Below are positions 22,698 to 32,757 of a stretch of 64,000 nucleotides of DNA, piece after piece. The stretch's first letter is position 1. Each line of letters begins with the position of its first letter. The position numbers and the translations under genes are program-made. The DNA comes from Pestalotiopsis fici W106-1. Its lineage: Eukaryota; Ascomycota; Sordariomycetes; Amphisphaeriales; Sporocadaceae. The DNA lies in contig NW_006917097.1 in NCBI RefSeq assembly GCF_000516985.1, forward strand, positions 2,170,001 through 2,234,000, given 5' to 3'. Below the pieces are notes generated by a model. The model had not been told where the DNA came from and made no database searches. It saw only the letters and a program-made list of their open reading frames with translations.

Positions 22698-23515
22698 GCT
22701 GGGCAGTTGAGGGCAATCGCAATCTGGGTCACGGAATGCTGAATTGGGCCCTCGACAAGGTGGTGTAACAAGGGTAAGAAGGAGGAGTGATGACGATGAT
22801 GAAATCGACGGTTTGCGCGCGGGGTGTGAAAAGAAAGTGCGAACAATCGTGACCTGGGGCAAATTATTATTTATACAATTACTGCAATCTTGGCAATAGC
22901 TTGGTCAAGATCAACAAAGCTAGGCGGAAGGTGCAGCTGCAAGTAAGAGTCAGATTATTAGACGAACCATACAAATGATCTGTTCTGGGGGTTCCATCTG
23001 CAAGGTAGCACCGTTTGCTGCAAAAGGCGCATGCACGAGATGCAATCCCCGATCAGGCAATTGAGTAGTAGTATTCGTGGCTCGGCATCGCCCATACGAA
23101 CCCGGTCAGGAAGGTCGCCAAGCCCAGCCTTATAGACAATGCGAGATTGCTCGGCAATAAGCGGAGGAGCTAATCACAATATCCGCCCTTATTTTTGTCA
23201 TATTTATTGAGATGTTTTCTTCTTCACGCGAGAATGCAAGATGCCGGTATCACGGACGGACAATTGCATTGCATTGCCCTATGATCGTAGTTTCATAAGC
23301 TGTGATGGGAAATGACGCTTGTTCCGGATCGCGTGCTTGCTCTCAAGGTGAATATGGAAGAGGGAAAACATAATATTGTGCCGTGATCATCACATACTAA
23401 AATATACCGAGTTATTCTCTCACTCGTAATTCGCATCGTTTGACAGTTGCTGTCAATTTCCCCCAACGCCACGCACAACCAAGCAAAACCAGGCCTTCTC
23501 TCGGGAGCGACCATC
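22698..23515. other. intergenic, no gene seen
   Basis: A stretch of 820 bp holding the promoter of the S28 peptidase gene (minus) and the 3' region downstream of MCM10 (also minus). AT-rich near 22860-22880 and 23190-23215. No supported ORF. Confidence 0.5.
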
Positions 23516-26018
23516 TTACATCAAGATCTCTAATTCATCATCGCTATCCAGGCTGACCATTGGCTGTCCCTTTCCAAGCTCAGTGCCGAGGCTATCTCGG
23601 CCGGCTTCGCGGATGCCCTTCTCTGTGACGAAGCGCGTCTTCTTGCGCATCGGTGGTTCTGCTGCTGGGCTGTCCACTTTGCTTGCAAGATTAGTAGTTG
23701 TCTCTGGTTTGACGGTTTTGCCGTCGAGCCTCTCCCCATCCTTCATTCTTGACAGCTTGTCCTTCAAGTTGCCGCCCCACCCAAGCGATGCCCCGGCTGA
23801 TGTTGATCTACCAAGCATGCTTGTGGCTGAATTTTCTCTTTTCCGTTTGATCGGGCTGAGGTGCATCTTTGTGCCTGGAGCCTTGCCTATTCCGAGGCTC
23901 TTGGCATCCATTGGTTTATTCAGCTCGTCGTTGAGAGTGTCCTTGTTGACTTCTGCTGCACTGGCCAGTGTGCCAGACACTGACTTGGCACGAGATAGAT
24001 TCATGTATTCCCTCCCTGCACCTCGCCCGGTGCTGCCGAGTTGCTTCATGATTTCTCTTTCTTTCTCCTGACTTGCAAGTTTTCGGCGCAAGGCTTCGCT
24101 CCGCTCCGCTCTGTCTGCCACTTGTCCAGGTAGCATTTGGTCTTTGTCAAGCAACGTCGCTGAGCTCGCTTGGCTCACGAAGAAATGGCTGTTTGTGTAG
24201 CGATCATATTGGCCTCTCTTGCGCTCTTCCTCGTCCTTTCTGCCGCGGGAGAACTTCTCTCTCAATTGTTTCCTATTATTCGCGCCGATGCCACCGCCAT
24301 AAGCATTGACATCTTGGCGGGCAAGACGGTGCTTGTCCATCGCCATATTCATGTGAAATTCACAAAACTCGGTCCTCTTCTTATTGACCCATGAATTGCA
24401 CAGGTCTCCGTCTTTCTTTACGGATTTGCAGAAGCCTAGATCACGCGCGTTGCCAATTTCCAGCACGGCATCGCCATCGCTGTTGATGACTAAGCTGAAC
24501 TTGTTGGTGGCCTCTCGGCCCTTTGGAGGCGGCATGATGTTGGGATTGAGAATGGCCACCAGAGTGCCTGGTGTTAACTTCCAATATCGTTGAAAGGCCG
24601 TGTTGAATAGAAATAGCTCAATCTCCCATTTCAGATCTACCAACGTCAACACCATGTACTTGGCGCGATGCTCTTCCTCTGCAAAGCGAGACTTGACCTC
24701 TCGAAGTTCACCGCCAGGCGGAGCCTTGTGCGTTTTCGGTTCTGATTTCGAGGCCACAATGCCAAGAACCACAATGTCCTGCTCTATCTCTGGTAACTGG
24801 AAATCGGGAGCTTTGACCTGGGCCAGAAGATCCTTGATCAGGAGAAGTTTCCGAGAGCTGAATGTTCGCGTAAGAAGATTGTGCGGAAGAATCCGTTTCG
24901 AAAGATGTGTCCCAGAATACGGCTCGAACGATACTGCCTCGTCGTCTGGAACTTCAGATGGAGCCACCTTCTTTGCTTTTGAATTGAATTCCGCTGATGA
25001 GTTCGTATCAGAGTCCTGTGCTACTCCATCACGCCTTCGCCGAATGCCTTGACCGGAGAGAACGTCTTCACGTGCGAATGTCTCTTCTTGTGGTGGTAGA
25101 TCGGGGAGCTCTGATGCCTTTTCCTTGTATCTCTCGACCTCAGCTTGACCAACCTCGAAAGCTTTGCTTCTGACTTTCTGAATCCTTTCCTGTCTGTCTC
25201 TTCGGGTGACCTCCTCTGTCCTGGCAGCGGCTAGTCGCTCGCTGAAGGTCTTGGGCCGGTCTTGCTCAAAAGATGAGGAGGCCCCTTGGCTAGACGACCC
25301 AGGTGTATGCGCCCGGCGTAGGTAGCTTCCAGTCTGTCCATCGCGAGGCTCGTTGGGTTTGCGCAAACTAGACGCGCGCTTCAGCGAAACATCCTTGGCT
25401 CTGAGACCTTTGTCAATGCCTAGGAGCACCCGACTAGGTGATTTCTGTTCCACGGGTGCTTGCGACTTTCTGACTGGCGACGCAGGAACCTGAACTTCAG
25501 TCTGCGACTGGGGTCGGATCTTTGGGCCTTCCGCCAGCATGGCCGCTCGTGACTGCGCTCTACTCGCCGCCAAGACATCGGGTACCGTCGAGACGGGCCT
25601 GCTCAGAGCTGATCCGCTCTCCGTGTCCGAAGAGCCACCGGGCCCCTTTCTCTGTTTCTTCTGGAGGGCTTTCAGCTTCAATTTGGCTTCGATTGCCTGC
25701 AACTGAAGTTGTAGCGTCTCTTCGTCATCCTCATCCTCTTCGTCTTCGTCATCCTCGTCATCATGGCCACCCATGCGCCCGTTCAGCGCCGACATTGATC
25801 TCGATTTCTTGAGCGGCGATGGTGAAGGCGATGTTCGTGCGGCCAGGCGACGCAATCGTTCTCGGCCGCCGGGTGTACCAGCCAAAACCTCGTGGGGTGA
25901 TCGCGGGGGCCATTGAGCCTGTTTTCCTGGGCTGAGATCTGCAAATCACGGATTCAGTATGCTGGACTTTGGGGTGTGAGAAGCGTTGGCAATTGAAGAC
26001 AAACTCACGTTGAGGCAT
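23516..26018 (-). CDS. MCM10: DNA replication initiation protein Mcm10
   Basis: Mcm10 activates the CMG helicase and helps recruit DNA polymerase alpha to origins; nuclear. Exons are 26018-26009 (10 nt, MPQ plus one base) and 25938-23516, 810 residues. The N-terminus has SPHEVLAGTPGGRERLRRL, an acidic stretch, and a coiled coil LQLQLQAIEAKLKLKALQKK. The OB-fold region runs through FQRYWKLTPGTLVAILNPNIMPP. The Mcm10 zinc finger follows as C-x9-C-x11-C-x2-H (CKSVKKDGDLC ... FCEFH). The C-terminus is basic and disordered, with a KRKRE-type nuclear signal. The tiny first exon is inferred because the long frame has no upstream ATG; splice phase and donor (gtgagt) fit perfectly. It is head-to-head with RNase H2B, 644 bp apart. 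Start confidence is moderate, identity is high. Confidence 0.92.
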
Positions 26019-26662
26019 TGTGCCCTCTTTCCTTGCGCGCTCCTAGCTGCCGACCATCTCCTAGCCCGTCCTGTGATGGGTATCTCACAATTTGATGGTT
26101 GTTTGTCACAGCGATTGCCGCGTGCGCTCTTTGCACCGATACTTGTGATTGCTTGCTTGTTCGAGCCTGGAAATTGCAGGGGGGTAGTTCCCGTTGCTTT
26201 ACCAGCCAATCGCTAGGCGGGTAGGATATCGTATGGGAACTAAACCAGATGGATGCCACCACTTGTGAAAATGGAAGGGTCCAAAACTGCATGGAGTTCC
26301 GAGGGGAAATTCAGCGCATTTCCTTATCAGTAATCCGAAATACCACGATAAGAAGCCGTTGGAGTGGTTTTCCTGGTGGTGTCAATGATGATCACACGTT
26401 AACGCGTGTCGCGCATGCCGGGACACGGGGGGCTAAAGAGAAATCGCGTCTCCCCACACGCGTTTACTGGGGTCCATTGGCTAGACAATCCACACCTAGA
26501 ATGCTGCAGGTACCTTGTATTCGAGAGAAATCTACGTTGCAAATTACTGTTGCATATTGACAAGACTCGGTCATTGATACGCTTCATAAGTTGCCAACTA
26601 GTATATGATATCGTTTTTGTTCTTTTTGGAATACATTTCTTTGCGACCGGTGCGCCTCGATC
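26019..26662. promoter_or_regulatory. shared divergent promoter of MCM10 and RNase H2B
   Basis: A 644-bp spacer between the start codons of two replication and genome-maintenance genes. It contains ACGCGT at 26402-26407 and 26458-26463 and a related TCGCGTC in between (26444-26450). ACGCGT is the MluI cell-cycle box bound by MBF in yeasts. The regulation is inferred from the motif and the gene types; no other core elements are obvious. Confidence 0.6.
26402..26463. promoter_or_regulatory. pair of MCB-like ACGCGT elements
   Basis: Two perfect ACGCGT sites 56 bp apart (start to start), roughly midway between the two start codons: 389 bp from the MCM10 ATG and 205 bp from the RNase H2B ATG. Known family rule: MBF/DSC1 binds ACGCGT at G1/S genes. 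A 6-mer is expected about 15 times in 64 kb by chance, so the pairing and the gene context carry the argument. Confidence 0.5.
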
Positions 26663-28009
26663 ATGGCACGCACCCGCGCCAAGGGCGCTGCGACCTCGAC
26701 GACTTCCAAATCCAGCACCAAGTCACAGACATCTTCAACCGAGTCGAAGCACACTCTGGCACCAGAGTCAACAAACCCGCCCAAGATATTCATATTACCG
26801 AAGAAAGCCACATCAGAAGCTCGCGTTGTCTCGCTCCTAAATCCTCGCTACAAGAAGCCGACGCGGTACCTGGTATGCCCCGAAACGGGCATATATGAGT
26901 TCACACGAATTGCAGCACCGAAAAGCACACCGCGGAGCTGGCTGATCGAGGCCAGTGGCACACGGGAGGAAAATGATGCGGCCCCAAAGTCAGACAATCA
27001 ACAGGACGCCGAAGAGTTCGGCGCCTACGTAACCAAGGGCGCGGATCTGTACATTGCTACGCCCATCGACCCGCTCTTCTTGGTGCTGCCGGCACTCGAA
27101 TCCGAGAAGAAGCGATTAATTACCAGTGACGACCATTTTGACACGATACCCAAGGAATCATCGCCGCACTTCTCAGAGATATTACGGTGGGGGAATGTTC
27201 GACAGACACTGGAATCGCGCATGGCCGCCGTCTGCGACATGATCAATGTTGATGTCGAGTCCATGTACCGACTCAATGAAGAAAAGCTGCTGAAGGAGCT
27301 GCTGGGCAAGGCAACGCGCATGAGCAAAGGATTGCCCGCAAGTATGGAGGAGAAGTTTGTGGCCAAAGCTCTCGAAGCTCCTGTCCTCAGCGTGAAGAGG
27401 GAAACGGCCAATGGGGCGCCCGCAGAACCAGAAAATGCCAGCTCTGCGCCAGAGTCGGGTGCTTCCACGCCTAAGGTCGAGTCTACGGAGAGCCAGTCTT
27501 CCGCATCGTCGACGGGGATGAATTTGACTGGTGCATCAGAAGCATCCACGGCTGCTACTTCCGTGGCCGGTGAGGAGAGCAAGGCTGCCGCCGAAGAAGC
27601 ATTCGAGCTCAAGCCAGCTATTACACCCTCGCCCGAAGTCATCTCGTTACAGCGAATGCGCGTTGCCTTCAGCTTTATCCTCTCCGGCTATATTGCCCAA
27701 TCACAAGCATCGTCCCTTCAAGCTCTTTTGTCAGAAAAGAAGAGTCTTGCTGATTTCACAGCCCTCGATGACTACCTCGCCCAGGTTGCCAAGCTGAAAC
27801 AAGAGGCTTCCGTGTCGAGATCGATGGCGGACTATTCCAGGAAACGTATGCTCGATGACGACGAGCAGGCTGCGAGAGAAGAAAAGAAGCGCAAGAAGGA
27901 AGAGGAGGAGAAGCGGCAAAAGGCCGGAACAAGCAGAGGCGTCAAGAACTTGAGTAAAGTCAACACAAGTGGGATGAAGAAGATGAGCGACTTCTTCAAG
28001 AAGAAATAA
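26663..28009 (+). CDS. RNH202: ribonuclease H2 subunit B
   Basis: Non-catalytic subunit of the heterotrimeric RNase H2, which removes ribonucleotides and RNA primers from DNA; nuclear. A single exon of 448 residues. After a Ser/Thr/Lys-rich lead come the triple-barrel and winged-helix blocks PPKIFILPKKA, RYLVCPETGIYEFTRI, GADLYIATPIDPLFLVLP and VCDMINVDVESMYRLNEEKLL. A low-complexity Ala/Ser/Glu segment follows, then a second helical part (LKPAITPSPEVISLQRMRVAFSF region), a strongly basic coiled segment (EEKKRKKEEEEKRQK), and the C-terminus MKKMSDFFKKK. That last motif resembles the PCNA-interacting PIP box found at the C-terminus of RNASEH2B in other eukaryotes. The first position is Lys, not Gln, so it is a degenerate PIP. 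It is divergent from MCM10 and convergent with DUO1. Confidence 0.9.
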   Translation: MARTRAKGAATSTTSKSSTKSQTSSTESKHTLAPESTNPPKIFILPKKATSEARVVSLLNPRYKKPTRYLVCPETGIYEFTRIAAPKSTPRSWLIEASGTREENDAAPKSDNQQDAEEFGAYVTKGADLYIATPIDPLFLVLPALESEKKRLITSDDHFDTIPKESSPHFSEILRWGNVRQTLESRMAAVCDMINVDVESMYRLNEEKLLKELLGKATRMSKGLPASMEEKFVAKALEAPVLSVKRETANGAPAEPENASSAPESGASTPKVESTESQSSASSTGMNLTGASEASTAATSVAGEESKAAAEEAFELKPAITPSPEVISLQRMRVAFSFILSGYIAQSQASSLQALLSEKKSLADFTALDDYLAQVAKLKQEASVSRSMADYSRKRMLDDDEQAAREEKKRKKEEEEKRQKAGTSRGVKNLSKVNTSGMKKMSDFFKKK

Positions 28010-28344
28010 AGTGTGCCTTTGGTTATGCAATGGCTAAAAGACAATAGTTGGCCACATGCCGCCGGCCTGGAGTCCTGGCGTTGGGTATGATCATGGCTCT
28101 GGTTATGTCAGAATATGTAGTAGTAACCATTTGGCGGCTACTTGCTAGTCATGAACTTTTTGGTTCCGTATCTATTAATGTACAGCAGATACCATGATTG
28201 TCAACCATGACCCCATCTTACCATAGTGTCGGTATAACTCCATTGACGCTGCTATGAATTCATGCATGCCAATCAAGCTCCCAACTGGAACGAATCCGAA
28301 ATATGAGGACTAGATTAATACGACTGGTGGCCGTGAAATCGGAA
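28010..28344. other. convergent spacer
   Basis: A spacer of 335 bp between the RNase H2B stop and the DUO1 stop. AT-rich, with no gene. The stop codon TAA of RNase H2B overlaps an AATAAA hexamer. Confidence 0.5.
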
Positions 28345-29154
28345 TCACCTCGTGCCTCTTGCTCTGCTCCTCGTGCTGCCTAGGCCTCGACCAATACCAC
28401 TCGCGCTTCTAGCACTTGCAAAACTGGTCGAGCTCTCCTCTGTGGCTTCTAATCTTCTGGTACCGTACGCGCTGACGCCGCCTCTAGTGCCTCTCACGCC
28501 GGTGACGCCACTCCCTCTTGTAGTCGTAGCGGACGCTCGAGCAGCTGCTGCTCTTGTCGTCGGCGCTCTCGCTGTTGACGCTCTAGTTCCTCTTACACCT
28601 CTTGTACTTCTTGTACGAGCGGTGCCTCTGGCGCCCGGCCCGACAGCTGCAGCAGCCTCCCTTCTCCGCTCTTCTTCTGCGCGTTTGCGCTCTGCCTCGG
28701 CTTTTCGTCGTTCCTCTTCGAGCGCACGTCTCTCGAGAGCAGCCTGCTTCAAGCGTTCCTCATTCTCAATCTCCCTCAGATCCTCGCTGGCACCCTGCCA
28801 ATTGGGGTTCAGAATCAGTCGCTGGTTGTGCTCGGTCTGGCTCAAGATCCGCGTCCAAGTGTTTAGCAAAGTCGAGGCTGTATTTACAGTCTGCGATACG
28901 GTGCCCATGTTGCCCTTGGCGCGCTCGAGAGTCCCGATTACGCCTTCGAGAAGCTCATTGATGTTCCTTACGCCATGGAGCTCGCGCTCGAGGGCTTCTT
29001 CCCGTGTCGCTGGATCTGATGAAGTGGCCAGAGGGTCGGTCCGCGGCGGTGGGCCGGTCGGTGTCTTGGGGGTCTTGGGAGTCTTGGGTCGCTCATGGTG
29101 CGCGGTCGGTTTCACTGGAGAGAAGTCCAGTTCAGAAGAGTCAAAGTCGGACAT
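28345..29154 (-). CDS. DUO1: DASH/Dam1 complex subunit Duo1
   Basis: Duo1 is part of the fungal-specific DASH ring that couples kinetochores to spindle microtubules. A single exon of 269 residues. The conserved Duo1 block is plain: REEALERELHGVRNINELLEGVI, then ERAKGNMGTVSQTVNTASTLLNTWTRILSQTEHNQRL and NPNWQGASEDL. It continues into a long Arg/Glu coiled coil. The C-terminal 100 residues are basic and disordered, rich in TRG/GTR and Ala-Arg, as in other filamentous fungal Duo1 proteins. The N-terminus has KTPKTPKTP-type repeats, which are candidate Cdk sites. The start at 29154 is the first Met of the conserved acidic MSDFDSSELDF. Confidence 0.93.
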   Translation of the reverse strand: MSDFDSSELDFSPVKPTAHHERPKTPKTPKTPTGPPPRTDPLATSSDPATREEALERELHGVRNINELLEGVIGTLERAKGNMGTVSQTVNTASTLLNTWTRILSQTEHNQRLILNPNWQGASEDLREIENEERLKQAALERRALEEERRKAEAERKRAEEERRREAAAAVGPGARGTARTRSTRGVRGTRASTARAPTTRAAAARASATTTRGSGVTGVRGTRGGVSAYGTRRLEATEESSTSFASARSASGIGRGLGSTRSRARGTR

Positions 29155-30746
29155 GATGTCGGACTAGTATTATGTCTAAAGAGGCGACGGTGAGGTTTCT
29201 CGGTATAAACTGTCGACTACAGCCGACTGTTTGAAGCAACGGACGGCAGGGTGGCTTGGCGGGTATGAAGTACTGCAGTAATGACGTGGTCACACACAGC
29301 CTCAATGACGCAAAAGATACAGCGTCAAAAGTCGCAAGATTGGAAGCGACGTGTTTACTTTGGTGTCGCAACAAAACAAATGACGATGTGCTTATTCCCC
29401 CTCGCTTGGGGAAACGGTAGGGCTCAGATGGACTAGAACGGCAGATGTTGGGTTACAGGCGGGGCAAGTTTGCGTTCTGCAGGCTGGAGTGGAGCCAATT
29501 GGTGAGCGAGCATTTACGCTAAAGATCAGGTAGGTAGGGCGGGCAGATCGCGACGCGTTTAAGACGTGAATCAAAGCTCAGGAGACAAAGGCCAGGACGC
29601 GTCTTGGGCGTAAATTGGACAGACATCATTGTTGACAAGGGGGGGTCCAACCAGGTGTGGAGATCCGTCATGCCAATGCATGCCAACGCATTTTCCGTGG
29701 AAAATTTGGGACAATCCTTTTCTCTGCAGCACAAATGACGTGGGACATGTACTGTCGTGATTTCCTACGATCAACTCCAGATACAATGGATAATAGTCAA
29801 CACCATTCAATGTGGCATGGTTACAAACACACAATATGCAGAGATTCTAGAAAGGAACATATTTCTATGCTCATCCAGAATCTCTTATCGTCTTTAGTGC
29901 ATAGATTCGCTTGCAGTTTGCAAACAACGAAGCCACGATACATGACCTTCAATGCACCTGGATGCCCACATCATGCAATGTACTTGCCAAAGGTCGGGTG
30001 TCCCAATGACGGGAACGAATGATGCACGTTCCTTGAAATTCCTGTAGCCAAAGCCGGTCCCCCCAGCCATGCCAGCCCAGCCACTTTCCCACGCCATTTG
30101 TCCTACAACAGCCAGCGTCGTGTTGACAGTCAACCTCTTCCCTTTTGACCCTGTGCAAATATATTCGACTCGTTTGTCGCCGACCGCTGTGCCGCGCTCT
30201 CAGATGCATTTAATGTTCGAGTATAACGTATGCACATTGTTTACATTCGATGAAAGAAAGGACCGTTTGCAACTCCACGAGCCGCAGACACGCCCGCAGC
30301 AATAACCAACTCACCGCTTGAAGATTGTGCCCTTTCGACTGGCTCATTCCCACAAGATCCCTAACGATCAATCGGCCCCAACCGAGTATCCAGATTCACA
30401 CTGTTGCTTTCGCCTCCACGAACCTGAAGAACAATCTCGCAAGCCAAAGGGAGAGATAACACCGCGACCTCTGTGCTCGAGTGCTTCATATTGTGATTAA
30501 TTTCCAAGTACGCGACGCATCCTGTTGTGCCGGTACTACAGAACCGACGACCGATTTTTTGAATATTGATCGAATTTGGCTTTGGGAGGAGTCGAAACAT
30601 TTCAGTAGACGAGCCGATTGGATCTCCAGGTCAACCGAAACGTCTTTTCTACCCAGAAACCCGCAACCTTTTTGCAGGACAGATTCCTGAGTGGTCTTTG
30701 CACTCATTCGCTCAACTTGCCAGTCAATCGACCCACTTTCTTCACC
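29155..30746. other. divergent intergenic region between DUO1 and the Cdk-site protein
   Basis: A 1.6-kb region with no supported ORF. Two ACGCGT boxes lie at 29553-29558 and 29597-29602, 44 bp apart and about 400-450 bp upstream of the DUO1 start. A taggtaggg patch near 29530 repeats a motif common in this window. Confidence 0.5.
29553..29602. promoter_or_regulatory. second pair of ACGCGT elements, upstream of DUO1
   Basis: Perfect ACGCGT at 29553-29558 and 29597-29602. It resembles the pair in the MCM10/RNase H2B promoter and lies closer to DUO1 than to the plus-strand gene. An MBF-type function is inference. Confidence 0.35.
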
Positions 30747-32131
30747 ATGGCTGAGGTTCTCTCGAATACGCCTTCACCACCCCCGCGCGTGCGAACACCT
30801 CAAACACCCAAGTTTGGCGCGTTCGGGGACAACTGGGAACCTTATTCCCCACGCAAATCAACAAGAATCGCAAACCGCACTCCTTCACCCCAATCTGCCG
30901 CCGTCGCATCTCGCAGCAACGCAACACTGAAGAAAACCACCATTTCTACTCCCGGCACTTCTCCCCAGAAGAAGCGTGCGCCCGCAATGGACTCTGTTAC
31001 TCGCGCACCTCGCGCAACTCACCTGGCTCCTAGCAGCGCACGAAGCGCTCCCACCTCTGCCCCCCAATCCAAGTCAACAAACAATCTGAGCGTGGCGACC
31101 ATGTTGCCAACCCCCTCCAAAACACCCCGTAAGCAGCCCGACGACAATCTCGAAGCTGGTGTCCGCGCGGTTGCACGCAACCTTTTCGCTTCAGAGTCTT
31201 CGTCGAGCAACTCTGTCGCTTCTCCACGCAAGAGAAAGACCAAGACCTACACAGGTCTGTCATTGGAGAGCTTCAGAGCCGAAGAAGTTGAGGAGGATAT
31301 CACCATCTTCACCGACTCGCGCGACAGATTACCCGAGGTTGACGGTAGCGCTGAAAACCCATTCTATGGCAACACTGAGGACCCCCAACCTACCAGCACA
31401 CGCCGGAGCACCAGAGTTAAGAAGGTCTCGATACCTGGTGTTGGCAGAGTTCCTGTGGAGGAAGCTGTTCAGCGTGGCGACGGCATAGTCTACGTATTGT
31501 AAGTCACTTTGATTTTTGACCCCTTTCATCCCAAGCACATCAGCTGATAATTGTCTATAGCCGCGGAAAGACTTTCTGGAAGCCTCGCGAAGATGGTATT
31601 CCTCATAATGAGGACGAAAATGAGCTTGATGGCTCAACAGTAAATGTGGACGCCCAGGCTTCATCGCCACTGATTGACCGACTTGATCGCCTTGGCTCTC
31701 CGCCTCGAAGAATCACTCGCTCATCTATCAAGCCTCGCCTTCTTTTCCCGGCCCAAGAGAAGAAGAAGGCCAGCCATGACACGGATGAGGAGGAAGCAGC
31801 TACAGATATCGAGGATCACGCCAACCCCAACCCCACCATCATCGAACCCGAGGAGGAGCAATCACAAACACCCCAGGAGCCTCAGGAAAAGATTGTACCC
31901 GATACACCCGCAGCTCCTCGCTTTGCACCTGCCTCCCCTCCGGCTAGCGCCCGGGCTACTCGTGTCAGCAAGAGATTACTTGCTGAAGAGACTCCAGCCA
32001 AGCGTACTGGAAGACGCAGCCCCTTCGACAGCTGGCGCCGATCTAAGACAGGCACCGCATCGCATGGTCAGAAGCGGGAGGCCGAGAGCAGTCCGCCGCG
32101 CGAGGCTACTTCCAAGCGTTTACGTGGTTAG
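30747..32131 (+). CDS. conserved disordered protein rich in Cdk-type phosphorylation sites
   Basis: Exons are 30747-31498 and 31561-32131, 440 residues. Splicing of the 62-nt intron joins GDGIVYVF to RGKTFWKP. The sequence is largely disordered and basic. It is dense in S/T-P-x-K/R or close variants (SPRKS, SPQKK, TPSKT, TPRKQ, SPRKR, SPPRR), the Cdk1 consensus. Conserved-looking blocks are the N-terminal TPSPPPRVRTPQTPKFGAF ... NWEPYSPRKSTRI, the middle YTGLSLESFRAEEVEEDITIFTDSRDRLPEVD, and RRSTRVKKVSIPGVGRVPVEEAV. I recall similar proteins across Pezizomycotina annotated only as hypothetical. There is no enzyme or DNA-binding domain. A nuclear, cell-cycle-phosphorylated role is inferred from composition and from sitting beside DUO1. 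It could be an unrecognised chromatin or G1 regulator. Confidence 0.8.
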
Positions 32132-32757
32132 TCACCATACACCAAACCACCAAGCTTCTTGACTGCCATGTCTTGGCGGCAGTTGATTACGCCTTGAATA
32201 ATTACTCTTCTGGCATCTTTGTATTTTCTTTTGTCTTCCCACGCGGCTTAAGCTTGTTGGTCAGGGGAAGAGGCGTTATTATGGAACTGAGTTGTGGCAA
32301 GGCGTTTTAAGGAAAGCTAGGAAACCCCCATGAGGAAGTGTGTTTCAATAACCCCATCTTGTATTGCGAGCCACCTTGCAGATTGTATTCGGCTTAGGGT
32401 ATTGTTTTGTTGGCCCCCAAAAAAAAAGCTTCTTGATCCGCGTGTGGCCACCTCAGTATTGCGAGTACCCAGGTCACTTGTCAGGAAGATTTGAACATGG
32501 CTAGGGAAATGGATGCCTGCATAGTTAGTCAGTTTTGTCAGAGAAACAACTACGTTGATGACTGTCATTTTGTATGTCAACATGCACTGCAACAATTCGT
32601 GATAGGTTTTCAAGTCTTCAAAACATATTTAAGCCAATCGTGATAACTTCTGAGCATCATGCTTTTTTTTTTTTTTAATGAAATTGGTATCTCAACATGG
32701 TATCGCTCTCGGCCTTCTTTTGATCCCCTACTCCTCTCTCGAGGCCGCTGATTACTT
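32132..32757. other. convergent spacer
   Basis: A 626-bp spacer between two 3' ends. It holds an A9 run near 32419-32427 and a T14 tract at 32663-32676. No gene seen. Confidence 0.5.

Noticed and set aside
23583..25052. Several plus-strand ORFs opposite MCM10
   Set aside because: Antisense shadows of a long conserved exon; no independent motifs.
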